From Roseibium album (GTDB lineage: Bacteria; Pseudomonadota; Alphaproteobacteria; Rhizobiales; Stappiaceae): DNA of 64,000 nt. Below the pieces are notes generated by a model. It was given only the letters and a program-made list of their open reading frames with translations. It made no database searches and was not told the origin of the DNA. The first letter of the stretch is position 1. Each line of letters opens with the position of its first letter. Below are positions 53,527 through 62,307 of the stretch, piece after piece. The translations under genes were made by a program, and so were the position numbers. The stretch is taken from contig CXTY01000014.1 in the NCBI GenBank assembly GCA_001404055.1, forward strand, positions 663,824 through 727,823, in the 5' to 3' direction.

Positions 53527-54105
53527 ATGCAAATGACGGACAGCCAGCGGATCGCGGCATCCCGCGACAAGGTTTGGGAAGCTCTGAATGATCCTGAGGT
53601 CCTCAAGGCCTCTATCCCCGGCTGCGAAGAACTCATCAAGCATTCCGACACGGAACTGGAAGCCAAGGTCAAACTCAAGGTTGGGCCGGTCAAGGCGACA
53701 TTTGGCGGAAAGGTCAATCTGAACGATCTTGACCCGCCCAATGGTTACACGATTGAGGGCGAAGGTTCCGGCGGTGTAGCCGGGTTCGCGCGGGGCTCTG
53801 CCAAAGTTCACCTTGAAGCGGACGGGCCGAATGCCACTATCTTGAGCTATGAAGTTGACGCAAAGATTGGTGGCAAGCTTGCCCAATTGGGATCGCGCCT
53901 TATCGACTCGACCGCCAAACGTCTCGCAGGGGAGTTCTTCACCAGCTTTGGTGAGCAAGTCGCGCCAAGCGCGCCGGAAGCAGATGTTGAAGAAGCTGCG
54001 GCAGACGCCAATTCCGAACCGGCCGAAGAAAAGAAAAAGGGCTGGTTCGGCGGACTGTTTGGTGGAGGCAAAAAAGACGATGGCGCTGAAGCTCCGGCGG
54101 AATAG
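53527..54105 (+). CDS. coxG: SRPBCC-fold CoxG membrane-anchoring protein
   Basis: A 192-residue CoxG-family protein. The SRPBCC domain is evident: SQRIAASRDKVWEALNDPEVLKASIPGCEEL, KVKLKVGPVKATFGGKV and the LGSRLIDSTAKRLAGEFF helix. CoxG recruits CO dehydrogenase to the inner membrane in Oligotropha. The C-terminal 40 residues are an acidic/lysine spacer ending in GWFGGLFGGGKKDD. Last recognised cox gene. Confidence 0.92.
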   Translation: MQMTDSQRIAASRDKVWEALNDPEVLKASIPGCEELIKHSDTELEAKVKLKVGPVKATFGGKVNLNDLDPPNGYTIEGEGSGGVAGFARGSAKVHLEADGPNATILSYEVDAKIGGKLAQLGSRLIDSTAKRLAGEFFTSFGEQVAPSAPEADVEEAAADANSEPAEEKKKGWFGGLFGGGKKDDGAEAPAE

Positions 54106-54181
54106 ACCATTCGCCAACGCCAGAGGTCTTGGCACACCATGTGTGACATATGAGGGAAACAAAAGGGGAGGAATTGCTATC

Positions 54182-54367
54182 ATGACACTTTTATCCGCCG
54201 CGCCCGACACGGCGATTGAGCAGATCAAACAGGATCCATCCCTGATGCTCGCATTAGGTACCGGAACGCTACTATCAGCCTTTTTGATCGCCGCACACGC
54301 TTGCTGCATCGGGCTGACAGACCATCATCTTACGGCGCTGCTACAGATCTGCCGGACAGCTGGTTGA
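54182..54367 (+). CDS. Small hydrophobic protein downstream of coxG
   Basis: A 61-codon frame beginning MTLLSAAPDTAIEQIKQD. A strong ribosome site AGGGGAGGAA lies about eight bases before the ATG, and a terminator-like hairpin follows the stop. Residues 21-42 are hydrophobic (LMLALGTGTLLSAFLIAAHA), so a single membrane helix is likely. It follows coxG by 76 bases on the same strand. I do not recognise a family; a small membrane partner of the CO dehydrogenase system is only a guess. Confidence 0.55.
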   Translation: MTLLSAAPDTAIEQIKQDPSLMLALGTGTLLSAFLIAAHACCIGLTDHHLTALLQICRTAG

Positions 54368-54393
54368 TACTGGCACAGTCTTGAAATGAAACT

Positions 54394-54416
54394 TGGCGAC
54401 GGATATCCCGCCGCCA
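54394..54416. terminator. Hairpin between cox cluster and iol operon
   Basis: TGGCGACGG pairs with CCGCCGCCA with one mismatch around ATATC. It lies between convergent transcripts, after the small frame (right-going) and beyond the stop of the aldolase gene (left-going). Confidence 0.5.
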
Positions 54417-54426
54417 TTTACTTTCG

Positions 54427-55257
54427 CTAATTTTTTGAAATTCTGTTCAGGATGTCTTCAGTCGAGCTACGCAAGGCTGGCATGGTCGACTTAAGGATTT
54501 CCAGGCGGTCGAATACGTCCGGTTTGTCCTTCAACGACTGCCGCAATGCTGCGCCAAAGGTCTGACGTAACTCGGTGCCGAGATTGAATTTGCAGACGCG
54601 GGTTTCTTTGGCCAACTGCTGGCGCACTGTTGGAGGAATGCCGCTCCCGCCGTGAAGCACCAACGGTTTGGTGGTCACCTCTTCAACGGCACGCAGGGCG
54701 CCAAAATCGATGCCGTCTGTCGGTTCGGTTTGCAGATGAACATTGCCAACTGAAATCGCGATAGCGTCAGCGCCACTTTCCCGATCAAAGCGCGCAGCCT
54801 CGTCTGGGTTGGTAAAGGCAGAGGCTGCACCGGTCGCATAGCCAACAAAGCCAACTTCACCCTCAACGGACACATTGGCGGCATGGGCTTCCTCTGCCAG
54901 CCGGGCTGTCAGATCGATGTTTTCCGAAATCGGCAGCCTTGAACCGTCGAACATCACGGACGTAAATCCGTGATCAATTCCTTCGCGGCATTCATCGACC
55001 GTGTAGCCGTGATCCAGATGGCAGACCACGGGGACGCGGGCATTATCGGCAAGATATCGCAACATGTTGCCGATCACCGGGACAGGTGTATGCGCCCGGC
55101 AACCGGGTCCGGCCTGCAGGATCACTGGGCAACCCATCGCCTCTGCCACCTCGACAAAGGCAACGGCATCCTCCCAACCCAGAACAACCAGTCCTGCAAG
55201 CGCATATCCTTCAACTGCCGCGGGCTCCAGGACTTCTGCTAGCGTCGCTGCAGTCAT
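54427..55257 (-). CDS. iolJ: Class II fructose-bisphosphate-type aldolase of the inositol operon
   Basis: A 276-residue zinc aldolase. Zinc-binding HLDHG near residue 84, a second His in HGGSGIP and the phosphate-binding region (KFNLGTELRQTFG) are present. Last gene of a leftward operon iolD-iolC-iolB-aldolase, overlapping iolB by four bases. In Bacillus, IolJ splits 2-deoxy-5-keto-gluconate 6-phosphate into dihydroxyacetone phosphate and malonate semialdehyde. Rhizobial systems often use a DUF2090 domain on IolC instead; here IolC lacks that domain and this enzyme fills the step. A tagatose-bisphosphate-type specificity cannot be excluded. Confidence 0.82.
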   Translation of the reverse strand: MTAATLAEVLEPAAVEGYALAGLVVLGWEDAVAFVEVAEAMGCPVILQAGPGCRAHTPVPVIGNMLRYLADNARVPVVCHLDHGYTVDECREGIDHGFTSVMFDGSRLPISENIDLTARLAEEAHAANVSVEGEVGFVGYATGAASAFTNPDEAARFDRESGADAIAISVGNVHLQTEPTDGIDFGALRAVEEVTTKPLVLHGGSGIPPTVRQQLAKETRVCKFNLGTELRQTFGAALRQSLKDKPDVFDRLEILKSTMPALRSSTEDILNRISKN

Positions 55258-56096
55258 TTGAACTTTGCGATCATGTCTTTGATGCCGGGTATTGTCTCAA
55301 TCTGCCAGGCGTGATCCGGCTGGAAATACTGGACGAGCGAACGTTGGGACAGGCCACCCAGAATGGTAAAATAGTACATCTCGTAGCCAGGCGCCACGAC
55401 ACAAGGATGATACCCCTTGTCGAGAACAATCGTCGACCCGTCGACGATGTGATAGGCATCGCCAACTTTGCCATCTTCCCGCTGCACCAGCTGCAAACCA
55501 AACCCCTTGTTGGGCTTGAACCTGAAATTGTAAGTCTCGTCATGACGGGATTCGTCAGGAATTCGATCCGTGTCGTGCTTGTGCGGTGGAAATCCGGACC
55601 ATCCTCCCTGCCCGACAGTGTAGAGTTCGGAGACCAGCAACCGACCGACCTTGTCGTGATACTTGGTTCCCAGAATATGCTTGATCTTGCGATGGGTTTT
55701 GGTGTCGTCCGATCCATATTGAACCAGATCAATGTCGGGTTGCCGGACGTCAAATGGTTCCAGCACCTTGTCGTATTTTGCACCAGCAATGAAAACCTCT
55801 GCCGCATCGCTCACGCAGACAAGTTCCGCTTTCGCACCCGAGGGAACGTAAACCCCTTCGGGCTCGCCATCCCATACATCGGTGCCTCGATTTCCCAACG
55901 CCGTAAACGGGACACCATGGACATTGACATCAATGCTTCCCGTTGCCGGTACAATGCAGGTCTCGTATCCCGGCACGGCATATTCGAAAGCTTGGCCCCG
56001 CTTCAATTTGACGATGTTGAAATAGTTCAGCGGAACCCTGCTGTCTTCAACATCGACGATTGGTGCGTTTTTGTTCTCATAGGGCGGGAAATGCAT
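55254..56096 (-). CDS. iolB: 5-deoxy-glucuronate isomerase
   Basis: A 280-residue cupin-like enzyme that converts 5-deoxy-D-glucuronate to 2-deoxy-5-keto-D-gluconate. Family blocks GWSGFPPHKHDTDRI, TVGQGGWSGF and HPCVVAPGYEMYYF contain likely metal-binding His and Glu residues. Start ATG 56096; the gap to iolC is 10 bases. It overlaps the aldolase start by four bases. Confidence 0.92.
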   Translation of the reverse strand: MHFPPYENKNAPIVDVEDSRVPLNYFNIVKLKRGQAFEYAVPGYETCIVPATGSIDVNVHGVPFTALGNRGTDVWDGEPEGVYVPSGAKAELVCVSDAAEVFIAGAKYDKVLEPFDVRQPDIDLVQYGSDDTKTHRKIKHILGTKYHDKVGRLLVSELYTVGQGGWSGFPPHKHDTDRIPDESRHDETYNFRFKPNKGFGLQLVQREDGKVGDAYHIVDGSTIVLDKGYHPCVVAPGYEMYYFTILGGLSQRSLVQYFQPDHAWQIETIPGIKDMIAKFK

Positions 56097-56106
56097 AACA
56101 GCCTCC

Positions 56107-57081
56107 TCAGGTCTGCGGAGCAGTGTTGTTTTTCAGAAATTGATCAAGATCGGCGGGAGTTGGCATCGCTGGGGCGCAGCCGATGCGCGACACCACCATT
56201 GCAGCGGCGGCAGACCCTCTCAGGACGGCCTCCCGCATCGGTTTTTCAGCCGCCAACCCCGCCATCAAGGACGCCATGAAGGCATCACCGGCCCCCATTG
56301 GCTTGATCGCCTCGACGCGGAAGATTCCGGTTTCGAACGACCCGTCCTTTGCAAAGACAACTGATCCTTTTTCACCCATCTTGTAGACGATTGTGGTGTC
56401 GCCCTGCCCCAAATCAGCGGCAAGGTTTCGGCCGTCCTCATGGGAGCCATTGGCAACAACCGCAAATTCGTCGTCGTTTCCGATGACCATATCCGATGCT
56501 TCAATAGCCGCGCGATAGGTCTCGGCAGCCTCGTGGCTGCTAGGCCAGGAGTAAGGCCTGTAATCGAGATCGATGATAACCAATGCACCGGCATCTCGCG
56601 CTCTTTCCATGGCACGCAATGTTGCAGTACGCGACGGATTGGCAGCCAATGCGGTTCCGGTCACAATCAACGCATCGAATTCATCGAAGGGAACCTCGGC
56701 AACCTGTTCGTCGCTTAAAAGCAAATCGGAAGCGTTGTTGCGGTAGATCGTGTTCTGTGTGTTTTCAATGCGTGTTTCCGTGACCGCGAGGGATGTCCGG
56801 GATTCGTCGGCAATTACATGGACATAACGTGCGTCGATGCCATATTTTTCCAACTCGTTTCGGACAAATCGACCCACTGCGTCATGGGACACACACGTCA
56901 GCAAGCTGATCGAAAGACCGTGACGGGCAAGGCCAGCCGCGATGTTTCCCGATGACCCTCCAAGAGCCGTGGAAAATTTGGTGGCAACCTCGACTTCTGT
57001 TCCAGGCGGATCCGCATAAAGATCCATCCCTGCCCGGCCAAGCACGAGAAACTTCGATTTCTGATTGAGACCTATCGCCAT
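56107..57081 (-). CDS. iolC: 5-dehydro-2-deoxygluconokinase
   Basis: A 324-residue PfkB-family sugar kinase that phosphorylates 2-deoxy-5-keto-gluconate. N-terminal FLVLGRAGMDLYADPPGTEVE, the GGSSGNIAAGLARHG motif and the C-terminal anion-hole GAGDAFMASLMAGLA with its catalytic Asp are present. It has no C-terminal DUF2090 domain. ATG 57081 lies just beyond the iolD stop (57083), so the frame open for 46 further codons upstream within iolD is not used. Confidence 0.92.
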   Translation of the reverse strand: MAIGLNQKSKFLVLGRAGMDLYADPPGTEVEVATKFSTALGGSSGNIAAGLARHGLSISLLTCVSHDAVGRFVRNELEKYGIDARYVHVIADESRTSLAVTETRIENTQNTIYRNNASDLLLSDEQVAEVPFDEFDALIVTGTALAANPSRTATLRAMERARDAGALVIIDLDYRPYSWPSSHEAAETYRAAIEASDMVIGNDDEFAVVANGSHEDGRNLAADLGQGDTTIVYKMGEKGSVVFAKDGSFETGIFRVEAIKPMGAGDAFMASLMAGLAAEKPMREAVLRGSAAAAMVVSRIGCAPAMPTPADLDQFLKNNTAPQT

Positions 57082-57082
57082 C

Positions 57083-58963
57083 TCAGACGCCTTTTCGCTG
57101 CGCCGAACGCCCAGCTTCCCAGTCGACGTGGGCCTTGCGCACGCGTTCACTGTTTGACACTTCGGGCGTACCGACTTCCCACCAGGTGTGCCCTTCCTGG
57201 GTCCAACCTTCGAATGCATCCACTTTCAGCGAGATGACATAAGTGCGGTCGGATTGCTTGGCCCTGCCGAACGCTTCCTTCAGCTCATCAATGGACTGAA
57301 CGGTTTCAGCATTGGCGCCCATGGCACGGGCGTGTGTCTCGAAATCAACTGCGAAGGGTTCAACCGCAAGCTTGCAGTCGGCGATCAGGTTGTTGAACGA
57401 TTCATTACCGGAGTTGTTCTGCAGTTTGTTGATCACCGCAAAGCCACCATTGTCACACACGACAATGATCATCTTCGTGCCAGTCAGCACTGAGGAATAG
57501 ATGTCGGAATTCATCAGCATATACGACCCGTCGCCGACAAAGACGATCGTGTCGCCGTCCGGATGGTCTTCCTGGTGACCAAGGCGTGCGCCCCAGCCCC
57601 CGGCAATTTCGTAGCCCATGCAGGAAAAACCGAATTCCACATCCACGCTGCCAACTGATTTCGTGCGCCAGTTGGCCGTCACTTCAGCGGGCAACCCGCC
57701 AGCAGCGGCAACAACACGATCTTCGTCGGCGCAAACCTCGTTGATTGCACCGATGACTTGCGCATAGGACATTGGCCGGTTGCTGCCGTCTGTGCCCTTT
57801 GTTGAAGTATTCTCGGTCAGATAGTTGTCCCAGGCTGCGCGTTCACTTGCCGCTTTTGCCACCCATGAAGACGGCGCTGAAAAAGAGCCAAGAGCGTCCG
57901 ACAGGCTTGGGATTGTCAGTTTGGCGTCGCCCACAACTGGCAACGAGCGATGTTTGCCGGCATCGTGTCGTCCGACATTGAGCGAGATGATCTGTGCATC
58001 TTCAGCAAATGCCGTCCAGGAGCCCGTCGTGAAATCCTGAAGACGCGTTCCGATGGCAAGCAGCACATCAGCTTCTTTTGCCAGGTTGTTGGCAGAATTT
58101 GACCCGGTCACGCCAATCGGCCCGCAATTCAAGTCGTCTGAATAGATCAGGTTTGCCCTTCCTGCGATTGTTTCGACGACAGGGATCTGGTGCCGAGAAA
58201 TAAACTCTCTCAGTTCAGTGGTGGCGAGCGAGTACTGGACACCACCACCGGCGATGACCAGTGGCCTCTCTGCAGACTTCAGGCGTTCCACCGCCGTTTG
58301 AAGTTCCCGCGCATCTGCGGCCTGCCGCCTCAGGTAATGCGTCCCGGGCTCAAAAAACACAGCTGGATAGTCGAATGCCCAGCCTTGAACATCCTGGGGG
58401 AGCCCCAGGAATACCGGGCCGCAATCAGCGGGATCAACGAGTGTGGCGATGGCAGCCGGCAACGAGGAAAGCAGCTGCGCAGGATGAGTGATCCGGTCCC
58501 AGTATCGCGTCACACTCTTGAATGCATCATTGACCGAGAGGCTCGGATTGCTGGGGTGTTCAACCTGTTGAAGGACGGGATCCGGCAGGCGGGTGACGAA
58601 GGTGTCACCAGACAACATGAGCAGAGGCAAGCGGTTTGTGTGGGCGATCCCGGCAGACGTCAGCATGTTCGTTGTGCCCGGGCCGGCAGATGTCGTTGCG
58701 AACATGAACCGCTGGCGCAGCTGCTGCTTGGCAAAGCCTACGGCTGCCATCGCCATGGATTGTTCGTTTTGTCCGCGCCAGAGCGGCAGGTCTTCGCGGT
58801 GATTGAACAAAGCCTCGCCAAGGCAAGTCACGTTGCCATGGCCAAAAATTCCAAAACCGCCTGCACAAAGCCTCTCAGTTTTGCCATTGATTTCGACAAA
58901 CTGGGCTGCAAGATAGCGGACAAGTGCCTGTGCCATTGTCAGGCGAAGTGTATTCTCGGCCAT
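57083..58963 (-). CDS. iolD: 3D-(3,5/4)-trihydroxycyclohexane-1,2-dione hydrolase
   Basis: A 626-residue thiamine-diphosphate enzyme of the acetolactate synthase fold that opens the ring of the diketo inositol. Residues around FGHGNVTCLGEAL and the glutamate that activates TPP, TSAGPGTTNMLTSAG, and the GDG motif FVGDGSYMLMNSDIY with NNSGNESFNN for Mg-ThDP are present. ATG 58963 is preferred over 58972 because GGGAGG is too close to the latter. First gene of the leftward iol operon. Confidence 0.93.
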   Translation of the reverse strand: MAENTLRLTMAQALVRYLAAQFVEINGKTERLCAGGFGIFGHGNVTCLGEALFNHREDLPLWRGQNEQSMAMAAVGFAKQQLRQRFMFATTSAGPGTTNMLTSAGIAHTNRLPLLMLSGDTFVTRLPDPVLQQVEHPSNPSLSVNDAFKSVTRYWDRITHPAQLLSSLPAAIATLVDPADCGPVFLGLPQDVQGWAFDYPAVFFEPGTHYLRRQAADARELQTAVERLKSAERPLVIAGGGVQYSLATTELREFISRHQIPVVETIAGRANLIYSDDLNCGPIGVTGSNSANNLAKEADVLLAIGTRLQDFTTGSWTAFAEDAQIISLNVGRHDAGKHRSLPVVGDAKLTIPSLSDALGSFSAPSSWVAKAASERAAWDNYLTENTSTKGTDGSNRPMSYAQVIGAINEVCADEDRVVAAAGGLPAEVTANWRTKSVGSVDVEFGFSCMGYEIAGGWGARLGHQEDHPDGDTIVFVGDGSYMLMNSDIYSSVLTGTKMIIVVCDNGGFAVINKLQNNSGNESFNNLIADCKLAVEPFAVDFETHARAMGANAETVQSIDELKEAFGRAKQSDRTYVISLKVDAFEGWTQEGHTWWEVGTPEVSNSERVRKAHVDWEAGRSAQRKGV

Positions 58964-59045
58964 TAGCCTCATTTCCTCCCGGAAATCATTTTATGTGTTC
59001 CAGCCCGGAGGCTCTTGACTGCGAAAGCTAATGGGTGTTTAGCTC

Positions 59046-59065
59046 TTTTGCAAGCGGTTGCAAAA
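59046..59065. promoter_or_regulatory. LacI-type operator in the iol divergent promoter
   Basis: TTTTGCAAGCGGTTGCAAAA has eight-base arms around GCGG, the LacI/PurR type. It lies 83 bases from the iolD start and 16 bases before the dehydrogenase ATG at 59081, so one site can control both directions. Its core matches the perfect palindrome at 63391. Confidence 0.8.
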
Positions 59066-59080
59066 AAGGATCAAAAACGA

Positions 59081-60202
59081 ATGGAAAAACGCGAACTCGG
59101 GATCGGAATTGTCGGTGGCGGTTACATGGGGAAAGCCCATGCCGTTGCGATGCATTCCGTCGGCGCCGTTTTCGACACCATTTTGCGGCCCAAACTGGAG
59201 ATGGTTTGCACCACCACCGTCGAGGGTGCTGCGCGCAAGGCACGTGAACTCGGATTCTCAAGATCCACCGCGGATTGGCGAGAACTTGTTACCGATCCCA
59301 ATGTGGACGCAATCGTCATTGCTTCACCGCAGAACACACACCTGGAACTCGCCAAAGCAGCGTTTGAACTGAATAAGCCGGTATTCTGTGAAAAGCCGCT
59401 CGGGCGAGATCTTGAAGATAGCCGCAAGATGACAGCAGCGGCGGAAGCAGCTAACGCAATCAACATGGTCGGGTTCAATTATATCAGAACTCCCGCCTCG
59501 CAGCTTGCGCGTGAAATCATCCAGTCCGGCGAAATCGGCGATGTCACCTACATGCGCGGCGAGCATACCGAAGATTTTTTCGCTGCCCCTCACCTTCCCG
59601 GTACCTGGCGCGCACAGGGTCGGTCTAACGGAACGATGGGAGATCTTTCGCCGCATATCATCAATGCGTCACAGGCCCTTGCCGGTCCGATGGAAAGGGT
59701 CCTGGCGGAAATCGAGACGGTGGTGAAAGAACGCCCGTCAGAAAATGGCCCCGTACCTGTGACCAATGACGATCATGCACAGATCATGTGCCGCTTCCTA
59801 TCTGGAGCGCTCGGCGCATTCTATGTCAGTCGCACAGCACACGGCCGCAAGATGGGTTACGCCTACGAGATCTATGGCACGAAGGGATCCATCCGCTTTG
59901 ACCAGGAAGACCAAAACGCAATCTGGCTCTATGAGGGCAAGCAAGATCCGTCCCGAGAGGGTTTCAAGAAAATCCTGACAGGGCCAAAGCATCCCGACTA
60001 TGTGAATTTCTGCCTTGGACCGGGTCATGGCACCGGGTACCAGGACCAGATCATCATCGAGGCGCGGGACTTCCTGAAAGCCATCGAAACCGGCAACAAC
60101 ATTTGGCCCAGCTTCAAGGACGGCCTTTATGTGAACCAGGTTGTGGAAGCGGCGTGGCGTTCTCATGAAAGCAAAAGCTGGATTAATCTCGACGAAGTCT
60201 GA
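59081..60202 (+). CDS. Gfo/Idh/MocA-family dehydrogenase, inositol locus
   Basis: A 373-residue NAD(P)-dependent oxidoreductase. Rossmann GIVGGGYMGKAHAVAMHSV, IVIASPQNTHL and the catalytic lysine VFCEKPLGRDLED are present; C-terminal domain has GTMGDLSPHIINASQAL. It is the first gene of a right-going operon before iolE. It may act as myo- or scyllo-inositol dehydrogenase, or on a related cyclitol. The opening GGGYMGKAHAVAM is like the Gfo/Idh branch often annotated as putative sugar dehydrogenase, not the classic IolG size of about 330-340, so the substrate is unsettled. Confidence 0.8.
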   Translation: MEKRELGIGIVGGGYMGKAHAVAMHSVGAVFDTILRPKLEMVCTTTVEGAARKARELGFSRSTADWRELVTDPNVDAIVIASPQNTHLELAKAAFELNKPVFCEKPLGRDLEDSRKMTAAAEAANAINMVGFNYIRTPASQLAREIIQSGEIGDVTYMRGEHTEDFFAAPHLPGTWRAQGRSNGTMGDLSPHIINASQALAGPMERVLAEIETVVKERPSENGPVPVTNDDHAQIMCRFLSGALGAFYVSRTAHGRKMGYAYEIYGTKGSIRFDQEDQNAIWLYEGKQDPSREGFKKILTGPKHPDYVNFCLGPGHGTGYQDQIIIEARDFLKAIETGNNIWPSFKDGLYVNQVVEAAWRSHESKSWINLDEV

Positions 60203-60237
60203 ACGTCAATCAGACCGTCCTTTTCTGGAAACTGCAG

Positions 60238-61140
60238 ATGACAATCAAAATAGGTAACGCGCCCTGCTCCTGGGGCGTTGAATTCGCTGATGATCCACGT
60301 AACCCTGCCTGGGAAAAAGTTCTGGACGAGTGCCGGGACGCCGGCTATCGCGGCATCGAACTCGGTCCGGTCGGTTACATGCCGGAAGATCCCGCCGTGC
60401 TGGGCGACGCCCTAGCAGCGCGCGAGCTTGAACTGATTGGCGGGGTTGTGTTCCGCCCATTCCATGACCCCGCGAAATGGGACGACGTCAAGGACGGCGC
60501 CATACGCACCTGTCAGGCACTCAAGGCGCATGGCGCAAGCCACCTCGTGTTGATTGACTCCATTTCACCGCGCCGTGCGCCAACCGCCGGACGTCCAGCG
60601 GAAGCTGAACAAATGTCCGCCGCCGAATGGGCTGATTTCCAGGGCAAGATCCGCGACATTTCAAAGATGGCAGTTGAAGACTATGGGCTAATCCCTTCGA
60701 TTCATCCCCATGCTGGCGGCTTCATGGATTTTGAAAATGAAGTGGAACGGCTGCTTGAGGAAGTCGATGCTTCGCTGCTGAAAATCTGCCTCGACACCGG
60801 GCACAGTCTCTATGCCGATTTCGATCCCGTCGCCTTCATGGACCGGCACATGGACCGAATTTCCTATATGCACTTCAAGGATATAGATCCGGATGTTCGC
60901 AAAAAAGTTGTCGCGAACAGAACCGATTTCTATGAAGCCTGTGGCGACGGTATCTTCTGTAATCTTGGCAAGGGGGCCGTGGATTTTCCAACTCTCAAAC
61001 AGAAGCTGGAAGACGCGGACTTTAATGGCTGGTGCACAGTCGAACAGGACTGTGATCCAGGCATGGCGCAGTCTCCGATTGACGATGCGAAAGACAACAG
61101 AAACTATCTTCAATCAATCGGCTTTGAGGATGTGGCATGA
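60238..61140 (+). CDS. iolE: Inosose-2 dehydratase
   Basis: A 300-residue xylose-isomerase-like TIM barrel (IolE/MocC). Start IKIGNAPCSWGVEF is the hallmark; metal ligands lie in GIELGPVGYMP, SIHPHAGGFMDFENEVERLL, CLDTGHSLYADFDPV and DADFNGWCTVEQDCD. The enzyme dehydrates 2-keto-myo-inositol to the dione used by IolD. The gene overlaps the next dehydrogenase gene by four bases (ATGA). Confidence 0.93.
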   Translation: MTIKIGNAPCSWGVEFADDPRNPAWEKVLDECRDAGYRGIELGPVGYMPEDPAVLGDALAARELELIGGVVFRPFHDPAKWDDVKDGAIRTCQALKAHGASHLVLIDSISPRRAPTAGRPAEAEQMSAAEWADFQGKIRDISKMAVEDYGLIPSIHPHAGGFMDFENEVERLLEEVDASLLKICLDTGHSLYADFDPVAFMDRHMDRISYMHFKDIDPDVRKKVVANRTDFYEACGDGIFCNLGKGAVDFPTLKQKLEDADFNGWCTVEQDCDPGMAQSPIDDAKDNRNYLQSIGFEDVA

Positions 61141-62276
61141 CCAGACTTTCCTGGGGAATGATCGGCGGTGGCGAAGGTTCACAGATCGGCCCGGCACACC
61201 GTATCAGCGCAGGCCTCGATGGCCATTTCAATCTGGCTGCGGCGGCTCTGGACATTGATCCGGCGCGCGGTAAATCCTTCGCGGTGGAACTGGGTGTCTC
61301 AGGTGATCGCGCCTATGGCAACTGGCAGGAAATGCTGGATGGCGAGAAAGGCAGGTCCGACCGTCTCGACCTTGTGACCATTGCGACACCCAATTCAACG
61401 CACTACGAAATAGCGCGTTCTTTTCTTGAAGCCGGTTTTAATGTCCTTTGTGAAAAACCAATCACGATGACCGCCAAGGAAGCCGAACATATCGTCGCGA
61501 TTGCCGAGGAAACCGGCCAGATTTGCGCGGTCAACTATGGCTACAGCGGATACCCGCTTGTCCGGCAGATGCGGGCCATGGTCGCCAATGGCGATCTCGG
61601 CAAAGTCCGCCTCATGAAGGCCGAGTTTGCACACGGGTTCCATGCAGATGAGGCTGATGCCGACAATCCAAGGGTTCGCTGGCGCTATGATCCGGCCCAG
61701 GCCGGTACGTCCGCCGTCTTTGCCGACGCCGGCATTCACGCGTTTCACATGGCCTGTTTCGTTGCCGACCAATCCCCTACAGAGATTTCTGCAGACTTTG
61801 CATCGCTGGTTGGCAACAGGCAGCTTGAAGACGACGCCATGATCAACATTCGTATGGACGGTGGCGCGCTCTGCCGATTATGGACAAGCGCCGTCGCGGT
61901 TGGTCGCATGCACGGCCTCACCTTGCAGGTTTTTGGTGAAAATGGCGGGTTATCCTGGCAACAACAGCACCCGGATCAATTGCTCTGGACACCGCTAAAC
62001 GGTCGAACGCAGATCCTTGAACGTGGTGACGGCACGCTATCGGAGCAGGCCGTACGCGCGTCCCGGATCGCCATTGGACACGCCGAAGGGCTGCCGGTCG
62101 CTTTCGCCAACATCTATCATGACCTGGCCGACGTTCTGCGCGCTCAGAAGAATGGCAGCACGCCAGACCCGCTCGCACTCGATTATCCGAAGGCAACAGA
62201 CGGCCTCTGGTCGATGAAGGCAATAGAAGCGGCTGCAAAATCGGCTGGTTCTGGTGGTACCTGGGTGGGGCTTTAG
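61137..62276 (+). CDS. Gfo/Idh/MocA-family dehydrogenase, second of the inositol locus
   Basis: A 379-residue oxidoreductase with MIGGGEGSQIGPAHRISAGLDG, VTIATPNSTHYEI and the catalytic motif NVLCEKPITMTAKE. The GGEGSQIGPAHR opening marks a branch found in inositol clusters, resembling IolW-type or L-glucose/scyllo-inositol dehydrogenases. It overlaps iolE. Convergent with the LacI gene 31 bases on. Confidence 0.82.
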   Translation: MTRLSWGMIGGGEGSQIGPAHRISAGLDGHFNLAAAALDIDPARGKSFAVELGVSGDRAYGNWQEMLDGEKGRSDRLDLVTIATPNSTHYEIARSFLEAGFNVLCEKPITMTAKEAEHIVAIAEETGQICAVNYGYSGYPLVRQMRAMVANGDLGKVRLMKAEFAHGFHADEADADNPRVRWRYDPAQAGTSAVFADAGIHAFHMACFVADQSPTEISADFASLVGNRQLEDDAMINIRMDGGALCRLWTSAVAVGRMHGLTLQVFGENGGLSWQQQHPDQLLWTPLNGRTQILERGDGTLSEQAVRASRIAIGHAEGLPVAFANIYHDLADVLRAQKNGSTPDPLALDYPKATDGLWSMKAIEAAAKSAGSGGTWVGL

Positions 62277-62307
62277 CCCCATCTGCGTATGGCTGAATAG
62301 TGGATGA

